This document shows, piece after piece, positions 25,970 through 34,459 of a stretch of 64,000 bases of DNA (the stretch's first letter is position 1; the number at the start of each line of letters is the position of its first letter). The DNA lies in NCBI GenBank assembly GCA_964602515.1, contig CAZRRJ010000001.1, forward strand, positions 861,363-925,362, given 5' to 3'. The stretch is from Carboxylicivirga sp964602515 (lineage in GTDB: Bacteria; Bacteroidota; Bacteroidia; Bacteroidales; Marinilabiliaceae). The translations under genes were made by a program, and so were the position numbers. Below the pieces are notes generated by a model, which saw nothing but the letters and a program-made list of their open reading frames with translations, did not search any database and was not told where the DNA came from.

Positions 25970-27064
25970 TTACTCAAATAATACACAAACCGGCATATCA
26001 GCCTTCATTTCATTAAGAAATGTAAGTAAGCCTGTTTGTTTATTCCGTTTAAAAGCAACTAAATTATTTGAGTGCTGATTGGCTACTATCAGAAATTCAC
26101 CATCTGGTGTTAAAGCGAAATTTCGTGGCCAATCCCCCCTAACCGGTTCATAGTGAATTGGAGTTAATTCTTCTCCTAAATCACTGATACGATAAATTAC
26201 CAAACTATTGTGCCCCCTGTTAGATGCATATAAAAAACGTCCATCAGGTGAAATGTGAATATCTGCACAGTAACTTTTTCCATCAAAATCCTTTGGTAAG
26301 GCAGATATTGAATGAATCACCTTCCATGATTCTTTATTAAGCTTACTTAATACTGTTACAGTACTGTTCAGCTCATTAAGCACATATAAAATAGCTTGGT
26401 TTGGATGAAAGGCAAGATGACGTGGTCCAGCTCCTGCTTCCATAATAACACTATCTTTAACAACAAGTTGATGATCTTTTATACTGTAAAAAAATAATCT
26501 ATCAAGTCCCAAATCTATTGCAATAGCATTTTGCTCATCTTTTGTCAACCATACAGAATGTGCATGTGGTTTGGTTTGTCGCTCCGTTTGTCCATGTCCC
26601 TTATGTTGAACTACATCCAGTAATCCACTTAAGCGACCATCTTTACTAACCCTAGCCATTCCTATATTACCTCCGGTATAATTAGCAATTAAAACATCTC
26701 CTTTTGTACTAACTTTAAGATGACAGGGATGTGCTCCTCCGGTTTGAATTGTATCTACCAGCTTTAATTGCCCTTCATTAATAAAATAAGAGTAAAGTGT
26801 TCCTGCCCCATTTACATTAATCTCATTAACGGCAAGTAACACTTTATTATCATGAGCAAAACTTAAAAAAGACGGGTTATCAGAAACGGCTACCAATTGT
26901 AAAGAATCTAAAGTTCCTTCAGTATTGAGTCTACCTTTATAAATACCCTTACTATTTCCTTCTGTATACGTTCCTAAATAAAATGAATACGATTTGCTTG
27001 GTTCTTTGGTATTGCAACTTAATAATATTAAAGATGCTATTATAAATATTAGTATTTTCTGCAT
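25970..27064 (-). CDS. Lactonase-family beta-propeller lipoprotein (6-phosphogluconolactonase-like)
   Basis: Exported lipoprotein of 364 residues with signal peptide and lipobox LLSC (Cys16), followed by a seven-bladed propeller of the lactonase family, as in YbhE/Pgl. Blade-like repeats such as YLGTYTEGNSKGIY, GGAHPCHLKVS, AGAGPRHLAFHPN, SPDGRFLYASNRGHNSLVIY and TPDGEFLIVANQHSNNLVAF are present. The arrangement PRHLAFHPN matches the family well. Because it is surface- or periplasm-anchored, an extracellular sugar lactone or a different carbohydrate substrate is more likely than cytosolic 6-phosphogluconolactone. Confidence 0.85.
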   Translation of the reverse strand: MQKILIFIIASLILLSCNTKEPSKSYSFYLGTYTEGNSKGIYKGRLNTEGTLDSLQLVAVSDNPSFLSFAHDNKVLLAVNEINVNGAGTLYSYFINEGQLKLVDTIQTGGAHPCHLKVSTKGDVLIANYTGGNIGMARVSKDGRLSGLLDVVQHKGHGQTERQTKPHAHSVWLTKDEQNAIAIDLGLDRLFFYSIKDHQLVVKDSVIMEAGAGPRHLAFHPNQAILYVLNELNSTVTVLSKLNKESWKVIHSISALPKDFDGKSYCADIHISPDGRFLYASNRGHNSLVIYRISDLGEELTPIHYEPVRGDWPRNFALTPDGEFLIVANQHSNNLVAFKRNKQTGLLTFLNEMKADMPVCVLFE

Positions 27065-27087
27065 AAAAATAAACCCTTGTTCCTTAC

Positions 27088-28224
27088 TTATTTATCTCTT
27101 TTATTTGGCTTAAAACGTGCTTTTGCCAAATAGTAACCTGCAAAAAACGGAATTCCGAAAAAAACCGCAACCAATACAATTACCAACAAAATAATTAGCC
27201 ATGAAACATTCTTGACAAAACGAATGAGGTTATCTGTTGTTTCTTTAATCAAAACAGTACCTGATGCCTGTATATCATCACGTATCATCACCCGCTGCTC
27301 ATCTAAATACACCTGTAAATGCTTTCGCTCACGAGCCAATTGAACCAGGTTATCTTCCATCCCTTTATTAAAATCATATATAATAGGCGACAGCTCTTCA
27401 CGCATACGAACAGCAATAACACCTAACATTTCAGGTGATTCTTTAGCCACTACAGCCAAACGATTAAGCATTTGTGATAAAGAATCAATTCGTGCCAGAT
27501 AAGGCTCTGCAATGCTATCATTATCCAAATTAATCATGATCAAATCTTTCTCCCAACGTAGTTGCGACTTTATCTGATCATTATATACACTAATACGGTC
27601 AGTAAAATCATTCATCACTTCTGCACCTGTACCAATGGTAGTAGTATACACAGAATCTGATACTTCGAGATACTTAACCAGAAGTGGTCGTGTATCTAAA
27701 CGTGGAAAATGCCATTCGTAAATATCGGCCGACAAAGACTGCTCATTAACAAAAGCTGCTAACTGCTGATAATGTGACTTTTCATTATTATTGCGGGCAA
27801 CATCATCAACTTTTTGATGCAATTCTCTAGCACACTCCTGTGCTAATACCGTATAATCTCCAAACACATCAGAACCAATACCATTTAAGTACTCATCCAT
27901 CTGACGTACTAAAAGCCATGTATCTACCAACGATAGTTCAGCTTCGCTTTGAAAAGCCGTATGAGCACAAGCAGAAGTAGCCCCAATCTTCCATTTAATA
28001 GCTTCTGACTTGATATTAATATCATCTGTAGACGCAATAATAGAATCAGCTGTTTGCATTACACTGCCAGTAAAAGCATTGTAATATGAGCGAACAGCCA
28101 TGCGGGTATTCAAATCTCTTTTAGGGAGCGGATCTGCTCCAAACTCAGGACTAAACTTCATTAAAGAACATCCCGAAAAAAAGAATAAAAGAAAAGTCAG
28201 GTAAGTTAATACTATGTTTCTCAT
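27088..28224 (-). CDS. Lipoprotein with C-terminal TM helix, unknown
   Basis: Protein of 378 residues that I do not recognise. A lipoprotein signal with lipobox FSGC (Cys19) is followed by a long helical region with heptad-like stretches (residues about 50-330), one strong transmembrane helix (about 345-367) and a basic cytosolic tail. The helical region carries a set of acidic and hydrophobic repeats reminiscent of periplasmic sensor domains. It lies 23 bp upstream of the lactonase gene and is probably co-transcribed with it. Confidence 0.6.
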   Translation of the reverse strand: MRNIVLTYLTFLLFFFSGCSLMKFSPEFGADPLPKRDLNTRMAVRSYYNAFTGSVMQTADSIIASTDDINIKSEAIKWKIGATSACAHTAFQSEAELSLVDTWLLVRQMDEYLNGIGSDVFGDYTVLAQECARELHQKVDDVARNNNEKSHYQQLAAFVNEQSLSADIYEWHFPRLDTRPLLVKYLEVSDSVYTTTIGTGAEVMNDFTDRISVYNDQIKSQLRWEKDLIMINLDNDSIAEPYLARIDSLSQMLNRLAVVAKESPEMLGVIAVRMREELSPIIYDFNKGMEDNLVQLARERKHLQVYLDEQRVMIRDDIQASGTVLIKETTDNLIRFVKNVSWLIILLVIVLVAVFFGIPFFAGYYLAKARFKPNKRDK

Positions 28225-28567
28225 TACTTATTAATTATATAAACAATTGTTTAAAGGTATATAAAAACTTCTAACAACATCAATCATGACTATTATTAGT
28301 TCAGTTTAAAAGACCTTTTATTACTTTAGCACACTATCAAAGCTTAAACTATACAAAACGGATGCATTAAACAGATTTTTTGTTGTAAATGATACAAATA
28401 AAGGGAGCATTCCATATAAAAAATAAATTTAAACACATAAAGTATACATGACAAAAGTTTTTGACACACAGGCATTCCAGTTAATTATCAGGAATTGTAT
28501 AAATAGTATATCCAGCAAATAAGTCTCTTGTCTAACAACTTATATCAAATATCTAAAAAATAAACAT
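28225..28567. other. Divergent promoter region
   Basis: About 340 bp between the divergent lipoprotein and peptidase genes, very AT-rich. No ORF or recognisable RNA is present. Promoters for both genes are expected here, but I cannot identify a good -33/-7 pair. Confidence 0.4.
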
Positions 28568-30181
28568 ATGAAGAAACAATTTACATTTCTACTGATTTTG
28601 GTTTTAGGAACATTTTTAAGTACACAGGCACAAAGCATCTTTGACCAAATGAATGACCCTTATTTTGGAGAAACCTGTACCAGCATCATGGTAAGCAAAG
28701 GTGCCTCTACCGATGGATCAGTTATTACCAGCCATACCTGTGACGGGCGCTACCGCACATGGTTAAACATTGAACAAGGCCAAGTATTTGATAACGATAC
28801 AACTACTGCTATCTACAAGGGAAAGTTAAAAACAGAAACACCATGGGATATGCGTAAAGTGACCAAAGCAGGAGAGATTCCACAAGCTAAACAGACTTTC
28901 AGTTTCTTAAATACGGCTTACCCTTGTTTAAACGAAAAGCAATTAGCAATTGGCGAAACAACTTTTGTTGGCCCAAAAGAATTGGTTAATGAGAACGGTA
29001 TGTTCCTGATTGAGGAATTAGAGCGTATAGCACTAGAACGCTGTTCAACAGCACGTGATGCCATTAAGCTAATTGGTGAGTTGATTGAGGAATATGGCTA
29101 CGGTGACTGGGGAGAATGTATTACTATAGCCGATAAAAAAGAAGTATGGCAGTTAGAAATTGTTGGTGAAGGACCTGATCAGATTGGTGGAATATGGGCG
29201 GCACAACGTATTCCTGATGGACATATAGGTGTTTCAGCTAATATTTCTCGTATTGGCGAAATCAATTTAAAAGACAAGGATCATTTTATGGCTTCTAAAA
29301 ATGTTTTTTCAGCAGCTAAGAAATTAGGCCGTTGGGATGGAAAAAAACCGTTTAAATTCTGGAAAGCCTATGGCGATGTGGAAAAACCATTTAAAATTCG
29401 TGAATATTTTATTTTAAATGCCTTAGCACCTTCATTAAATCTTGATTTTGAAGCTGATGAACTTCCTTTTTCTGTTAAACCGGACAAGAAAGTATCGGTT
29501 CAGGATGTAATGGCACTTTACCGCGAAACCTATGAAGGAACAGAGTATGATATGACTCAGAACCTTTGGGTTACAAATAAAAAGTACAACGATAAAAAAG
29601 AAGAGATTGGTGTAGATACTATAAAGTCTCCTATTGCTCACCCTTGGATGGGGAAAGATGAACGTAACTTATACAACCAACTAAAAGAAGGTTCGGTTGA
29701 ATTTCAGCGTACTGTAGCCGTATCATGGTGCTCTTATTCTGAAATTATTCAGCTACGCGATTGGTTACCTGATGAAATTGGAGGTGTAGCATGGTTTTCA
29801 TTCGATAACCCGGGACAATCACCACGCATTCCTATTTACTCGGGAACAACAGAATTACCGGAGGGTTTTCAGTACTGCGGACAGAAACGCTACCGTGATG
29901 ATGCAGCCATATGGCAATACCGTAAAGCCAACAAACTTGCTACTTTAGCCTGGCAAACAACCAAAGATGGCCTGCTTGATGAAGTTACTTATTTTGAGGA
30001 GAAAGGAATAAGTGAAACAAAAGCTCTTGAGGCCCGGATAGAGCTACTTATTAAAGCAGATAAGAAAGAAGAAGCCCGGACCCTGTTAAATAAATATACC
30101 AAAGATTTTACAGGCGCTACAATGCTTCGCTGGAAAGAACTGGAAGAAGCTTATTGGGCTAAATTTGGTTTAGGATTCTAA
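28568..30181 (+). CDS. Peptidase C69 family dipeptidase
   Basis: Secreted Ntn-hydrolase of 537 residues that removes dipeptides. The signal peptide MKKQFTFLLILVLGTFLSTQAQ is followed by the nucleophile Cys37 in ETCTSIMVSKGASTDGSV, the hallmark of family C69. The catalytic cysteine becomes N-terminal after propeptide removal. Conserved features further on are ANISRIGEI, GVSANIS and PIYSG. The length is typical of secreted Bacteroidota C69 enzymes. It is monocistronic and ends with a long hairpin. Confidence 0.92.
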   Translation: MKKQFTFLLILVLGTFLSTQAQSIFDQMNDPYFGETCTSIMVSKGASTDGSVITSHTCDGRYRTWLNIEQGQVFDNDTTTAIYKGKLKTETPWDMRKVTKAGEIPQAKQTFSFLNTAYPCLNEKQLAIGETTFVGPKELVNENGMFLIEELERIALERCSTARDAIKLIGELIEEYGYGDWGECITIADKKEVWQLEIVGEGPDQIGGIWAAQRIPDGHIGVSANISRIGEINLKDKDHFMASKNVFSAAKKLGRWDGKKPFKFWKAYGDVEKPFKIREYFILNALAPSLNLDFEADELPFSVKPDKKVSVQDVMALYRETYEGTEYDMTQNLWVTNKKYNDKKEEIGVDTIKSPIAHPWMGKDERNLYNQLKEGSVEFQRTVAVSWCSYSEIIQLRDWLPDEIGGVAWFSFDNPGQSPRIPIYSGTTELPEGFQYCGQKRYRDDAAIWQYRKANKLATLAWQTTKDGLLDEVTYFEEKGISETKALEARIELLIKADKKEEARTLLNKYTKDFTGATMLRWKELEEAYWAKFGLGF

Positions 30182-30202
30182 AACGAGGCTAACTTAAAAC
30201 AC

Positions 30203-30256
30203 ACAAAGGCTCTAAGGACACCCAAGTTATTTACCAGGTGTCCCTGGAGTCTTTGT
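30203..30256 (+). terminator. Long hairpin after peptidase C69
   Basis: Two 20-base arms (30203-30222, starting ACAAAGGC, and 30237-30256, ending CTTTGT) pair with one mismatch and two G-U pairs around a 14-base loop. It lies 22 bp after the stop codon. There is no T-run, so it may be a processing or stability element rather than a classical terminator. Confidence 0.6.
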
Positions 30257-30424
30257 TGTATATAAACCTGAGGTGTAATGATACACTTATCTTTCAAAGC
30301 AAATAACAGTTGATCATTAATGCTGTGCAATAAATAAGAACATACGATGTTAATGCTTTTTCATGGTGATATAAATGAATTTGCCTAAGGTCATTTATGA
30401 AAAAATATCAGTACGTTTTTCACA

Positions 30425-30490
30425 TTTAACCGGGGTAAAAAACTATTTTAACCCGGGTTAAAAATAGTTTTGACCCGGGTAATAATATCT
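30425..30490. repeat. Three 22-bp tandem repeats with CCCGGG core
   Basis: Three units start at 30425, 30447 and 30469. Each begins TTTAACC or TTTGACC, continues with a CCCGGG/CCGGGG core, and has an A-rich second half. The junction of units 1 and 2 together forms a nearly perfect 33-bp palindrome (30439-30471) centred on CCCGGG. It sits in a 490-bp region between convergent genes and is more GC-rich than its surroundings. Confidence 0.75.
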
Positions 30491-30668
30491 AAACATAGTT
30501 AGAAAAATTCATTAATATACTTACAAGAACTCATTAACATGCTGTGGGAAAAACAACAACCTTTAGAACCATTGGAACAATGGCCGCAGCCACAAAGCTA
30601 CAGCTTCTTGTTTAATTCCAGTTTGATTTATATTACACCTTCAGGTAACTATGAATAAGTAACTGAAC

Positions 30669-31886
30669 TTAGTTTTTTGAGAGTAATTTAGGCCCAAAAG
30701 CCTTAATACCAATAGCTCCGAGGGGTGCAGTAATAACAATGCTCAGTACTGCTATAGCTAGTATTACCTGCCCTGTTTCAATGGAAGTACTTCCTAATTT
30801 TCCGGCTTCAATAAGGGTTAACGGCACAGCACCAATGGCTGCCTGAACTGTTGCTTTAGGCCAATAGGCTATAACACAAAACAGCTTCTCTTTTGTATTA
30901 AGATCAGAGCTCAGCAGAGACATCCAGACACCAATACTTCGTGCAGTTAAGCCAATTAATAAAATGAGTAATCCGCTGCTAACCAATGATGCATCTAACT
31001 GGTTAATCTGCACCTCTGTACCGATATAAACAAACAGCAATATCTCTGATAAGACCCATACTTTATTAAACTTAGATGATAAACGCTTTGCCAGTTTACT
31101 GTACTTTTCGAGGATGATAAAACCAATGGCCATAATACCCAACAAGCCCGCCAAAGGAATAATGTTTTTTAAAGATTCCAGCTCTGTTAATTCATAATAT
31201 ACTACAGCTACAATCATAAAGATAATTACCTTTTTGGTATCACGGATATGAAACTTTTTAAAAAAACTGACCAAGCCAAGACCTAACAAGGCTCCTAACA
31301 AAGCTCCTAAAAGAATACCCGTCGGCACACTCCATAAAATATGGCCTACATTAATAGCTGATCCTGCAGCTAAACCCGTAAATACACTAAAAATAGTAAT
31401 GGCAAAAACATCATCAACGGAGGCACCTGCAAGCACCAGTATAGGCACTTCTTTCTTTTTACCGTAACCTTTATCTTTTAAATCAAGCATGGCAGGCACT
31501 ACAACAGCCGGCGAAACAGCAGCAATTACAAAGCCCAGCATACCACCTTCTATCCATGTAAAACCAAACAGATAATGTGCAGCGAGCATAATGATACTTC
31601 CCTCAAACACACCGGGTATAAAACTCATATTAACAGCTGGCTTACCCACCTTATGAAGCGTCTCTCGATTAATACCTAAACCGGCACGAATTAATATAAC
31701 AATTAAGGCAGCCGTTTTGAGCTCTTTTAACATCACACTTACTTCTGGGTCGACTACATTTAATACATCCGGGCCCACAAGCACACCAGCTACTATCAAA
31801 CCCAGTATGCCGGGAAGCTTTATCAGCGAAAAAAGATAATAAAGAACCAAAGCCAGGGAAATAATCAGAGCAATATTAAGAAGCAT
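30669..31886 (-). CDS. Cation:proton antiporter (CPA family)
   Basis: Inner-membrane antiporter of 405 residues with about 12 hydrophobic helices, of the monovalent cation:proton antiporter superfamily. Family landmarks are KLPGILGLIVAGVLVGPD early in the protein, VIAAVSPAVVVPAM in the helix that breaks the membrane, and GASVDDVFAI with the paired aspartates that bind the cation and proton. It has no cytosolic TrkA-N or long C-terminal domain, so it is a minimal NhaP/CPA1-type exchanger. Na+ or K+ specificity cannot be read from the sequence. It is a single-gene unit. Confidence 0.9.
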   Translation of the reverse strand: MLLNIALIISLALVLYYLFSLIKLPGILGLIVAGVLVGPDVLNVVDPEVSVMLKELKTAALIVILIRAGLGINRETLHKVGKPAVNMSFIPGVFEGSIIMLAAHYLFGFTWIEGGMLGFVIAAVSPAVVVPAMLDLKDKGYGKKKEVPILVLAGASVDDVFAITIFSVFTGLAAGSAINVGHILWSVPTGILLGALLGALLGLGLVSFFKKFHIRDTKKVIIFMIVAVVYYELTELESLKNIIPLAGLLGIMAIGFIILEKYSKLAKRLSSKFNKVWVLSEILLFVYIGTEVQINQLDASLVSSGLLILLIGLTARSIGVWMSLLSSDLNTKEKLFCVIAYWPKATVQAAIGAVPLTLIEAGKLGSTSIETGQVILAIAVLSIVITAPLGAIGIKAFGPKLLSKN

Positions 31887-32320
31887 AATAGAACGTTAAA
31901 AATTTATACAAAGTATAAAGAGTTCAATTTAAATATATTACAGCTTGACTTGTTTTGAGTAGATTTTTCTACAATACCATATAAGAACACCAAAATATTT
32001 CAATGGGTCTGGGGGAAATTTATGCAAAAAAAAGTAAATCTTACACTAAAGTCCTGTCTATACAACGGCCATACTAAAAACCCTTATTAACAACCTTATA
32101 ATCATGACAAATCCGATATAAGCAAGACTTTCTGCAACTCTAATTTCATGTGGAAATCAGGTTATTACGAAAGATAAGCCTCCATACAAAGAGCAAAAGA
32201 TACCATACTGTGTTTTTGCACTCCAAAATAAGGTATACGTGCCAACCTTATTACTTCTTTATAACATGAAATGCTCTCAGAACTTTATACCAGAATCAAC
32301 TTATGATGAATTGCTAAATT
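31887..32320. other. Intergenic stretch, no gene seen
   Basis: About 430 bp of AT-rich DNA between the antiporter start and the end of the PhnA/YjdM gene, both on the minus strand. It would contain the antiporter promoter. No repeat or coding potential is recognised. Confidence 0.45.
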
Positions 32321-32899
32321 CTAATTTTTCTTTACGTATTGTGTTAAAATCACAATTTGTTGTCCGTTTACTCTTCCTTCGATGTGTTCTGGATTATCAT
32401 GGACTAAAGAAATGTTACGCACTGCTGTTCCCCGTTTAGCAGTAAAGCCTCCACCTTTTACATTCAGATCTTTAATCAACACAACAGTGTCACCTGCCTG
32501 AAGCAGTGCTCCATTACTATCAATGTGTTTAACAGTATCCTCACCCTCTATTCCATTACTATCTGCTTTAGCCCAGGTTAATGTTTCATCTTCCATGTAA
32601 AGCATATCCAGCAAATCCTGCGGCCACCCTTCATGTTTTAAACGGTTTAGCAAACGCCAGGCCATCACCTGAACTGCCGGTACCGAACTCCACATACTAT
32701 CATTTAAACATCGCCAGTGATTGGCATCCATGTTATCCGGATTTTCAATCTGGGTGTGGCAAATAGCACAAACTAAAACACATTTATCGGCCTCTTCAGA
32801 ATTAAGTGGTGGTACCCGATAAACAGTTAAACCATCTTCACACCCACATAATTCGCATTTTGACTCACTACGAGTCATTAAAGCTTTTTCTACACTCAT
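32321..32899 (-). CDS. PhnA/YjdM-family zinc-ribbon protein
   Basis: Soluble protein of 192 residues. An N-terminal zinc-binding region carries the CELCGCEDGL and CAICHTQI cysteine pairs, a helical middle contains NHWRCLNDSMWSSVPAVQVMAWRLL, and a C-terminal SH3-like barrel has GDTVVLIKDLNVKGGGFTAKRGT, the defining PhnA/YjdM motif. The family was named from a phosphonate operon but its molecular role is not settled. The ATG overlaps the stop of cysteate synthase by 4 bp (ATGA), so the two genes are translationally coupled. Confidence 0.88.
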   Translation of the reverse strand: MSVEKALMTRSESKCELCGCEDGLTVYRVPPLNSEEADKCVLVCAICHTQIENPDNMDANHWRCLNDSMWSSVPAVQVMAWRLLNRLKHEGWPQDLLDMLYMEDETLTWAKADSNGIEGEDTVKHIDSNGALLQAGDTVVLIKDLNVKGGGFTAKRGTAVRNISLVHDNPEHIEGRVNGQQIVILTQYVKKN

Positions 32900-34203
32900 A
32901 CTGTTTCCTTTTTAAATAATTGACACAACACAGTTTTTACATCTTGCTCTGAAGGTGTAATATCAAAAACATGTACAGGTTTCAGGTACACAACTTCTTT
33001 TTCTCTTTTAAAGCGCTGCTCACCTCCTCCTGTTATATTCAGCATTATACAATCGTCTTTATCCACAACTCCATTTTTTACTGCTTGTATTAAAGTTGCT
33101 GTTGCTACTGCTGCTGCCGGATGAATATCATTACCTTCTGTTTCTTCAAAAATCCGTCCGGCCTCTGCTGCTGCTGCATTAGTAGCTTTTAACACATCGC
33201 CACCTGCTTCCTTCATAGCATCATACAAACCTCCAAAAACAGCATAAGGTGGCTTACGATTCGACAATACTTTAGCATCAATTTCCTCCACCTGCTTTCG
33301 GGCTATATTATCATCCAGGGGTAGCATTTTTCGCGAGCTTGCTTTCCAGGCATCATAGATAGGTAAAAAAGGTATATTCTGCGACACCATCAATTGCATC
33401 ATATTATCACCGAATCGCCCGTCTTCAATCAAACGTTTGTTTGCTTCCCAGGCTGCAATTGCTCCCGTTCCGCTTCCTACTGCCTGAAAATAATATTTTG
33501 GAATCCGACCTATTGTTGTAACAGCTGATAAAGTGGTTGTTCCCATACCATCACGACGTGCTACATTTTTTGCTCCTCCTTCAGCTATAAAGCCATCTAA
33601 CTGACAAGCTAAATTGGACAAATGAATGGCATCAAAATAATCACTGCCAGATTTTGTTACAATCAATTTTACATTTTCTTTTATTTCTTCATCAAACCAC
33701 AAGGCATCAATATTATCCTCCGGTACACAAAGCAATAATGGAATATTATTATCGGAGCATACACGAGCAAAAGCCCGGGCTGTATTACCGGCTGAGGCAA
33801 CAACTAAAACTGTTCCATCATCCGTTTTCAAGCGTCCTCCAACCGAATAGGCTTCTGTTTCTTTAAAAGAGCATGTTCGAAAGTTAGCCCCTTTTTCCGG
33901 CCAGTAACCGCTAAATGTAATGTATAAATCAGAACAACCTAAATATTTGGCTAAACCTTCACTTTTATACGTTACCGGGGCAGAAGAACCATTCAGCATT
34001 TTATGAACAGGCAACCAATCAGCAAAACGGAATACACCGTATGATGCATCTTTTACTTCAATTTGCTTTTTTTCGTAGATGGCTCTCACTAAACTGCACT
34101 CATGTTCGTTAGGTGCATCTAATGTCCATCCGGCATCGTCAAACTGATTACCGGTTTTCACTGACTCCAGCTTATATGGAGTAGGTCTGAATTCTTTAAT
34201 CAT
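32896..34203 (-). CDS. Cysteate synthase (threonine-synthase-like)
   Basis: PLP enzyme of 435 residues of the threonine synthase fold, most similar in motif layout to cysteate synthase, which joins sulfite to O-phosphoserine to give cysteate. The PLP lysine is in FRTCSFKETEAYSV, the phosphate-binding loop in VVASAGNTARAFA, and QAVGSGTGAIAAWEA and LNITGGGEQRF are later glycine-rich loops. In Bacteroidota cysteate is the precursor of capnine-type sulfonolipids, so a lipid role is likely; in methanogens the same enzyme serves coenzyme M. The ATG at 34203 is preferred to the upstream start at 34344, which adds an atypical 47-residue leader. It is coupled to PhnA/YjdM. Confidence 0.75.
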   Translation of the reverse strand: MIKEFRPTPYKLESVKTGNQFDDAGWTLDAPNEHECSLVRAIYEKKQIEVKDASYGVFRFADWLPVHKMLNGSSAPVTYKSEGLAKYLGCSDLYITFSGYWPEKGANFRTCSFKETEAYSVGGRLKTDDGTVLVVASAGNTARAFARVCSDNNIPLLLCVPEDNIDALWFDEEIKENVKLIVTKSGSDYFDAIHLSNLACQLDGFIAEGGAKNVARRDGMGTTTLSAVTTIGRIPKYYFQAVGSGTGAIAAWEANKRLIEDGRFGDNMMQLMVSQNIPFLPIYDAWKASSRKMLPLDDNIARKQVEEIDAKVLSNRKPPYAVFGGLYDAMKEAGGDVLKATNAAAAEAGRIFEETEGNDIHPAAAVATATLIQAVKNGVVDKDDCIMLNITGGGEQRFKREKEVVYLKPVHVFDITPSEQDVKTVLCQLFKKETV

Positions 34204-34227
34204 AACAAGGTATTGTTCTTTAAGCCA

Positions 34228-34235
34228 CAAAAATA
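34228..34235 (-). promoter_or_regulatory. TAnnTTTG -7 box for cysteate synthase
   Basis: On the minus strand TATTTTTG lies 25 bp before the chosen ATG at 34203, which supports that start. No -33 TTG at normal spacing is visible. Confidence 0.35.
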
Positions 34236-34459
34236 GAAGTTTTGACCGGCTTGATGAAGTAGAATACAAAAAATCATAGAAGTTTAATAGCTTTAAACTA
34301 TTATAACCTAAATTACAACACCTTACACTCTTTTGTAAATTCAATTTTATTTATGGTTCTGTAAACAATCCCCCTCCGTTTGAAACATATTACCCCCATA
34401 TTGGTCGCAACTTTTTATAATTTTGACAAGATAATTAAACCAAAAAACACAAATTATAT

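Larger units (their letters stand above)
30182..30668. other. Convergent intergenic region
   Basis: Nearly 490 bp between the C69 gene and the antiporter gene. It holds the hairpin at 30203-30256 and the 22-bp repeats. A 39-codon frame at 30539-30657 was considered but has little support. Confidence 0.45.

Noticed and set aside
30539..30657. 39-codon plus-strand frame after the 22-bp repeats
   Set aside because: It starts with ATG but has no recognisable features, lies in an otherwise non-coding convergent region and ends 12 bp before the convergent gene; kept only as a weak possibility.
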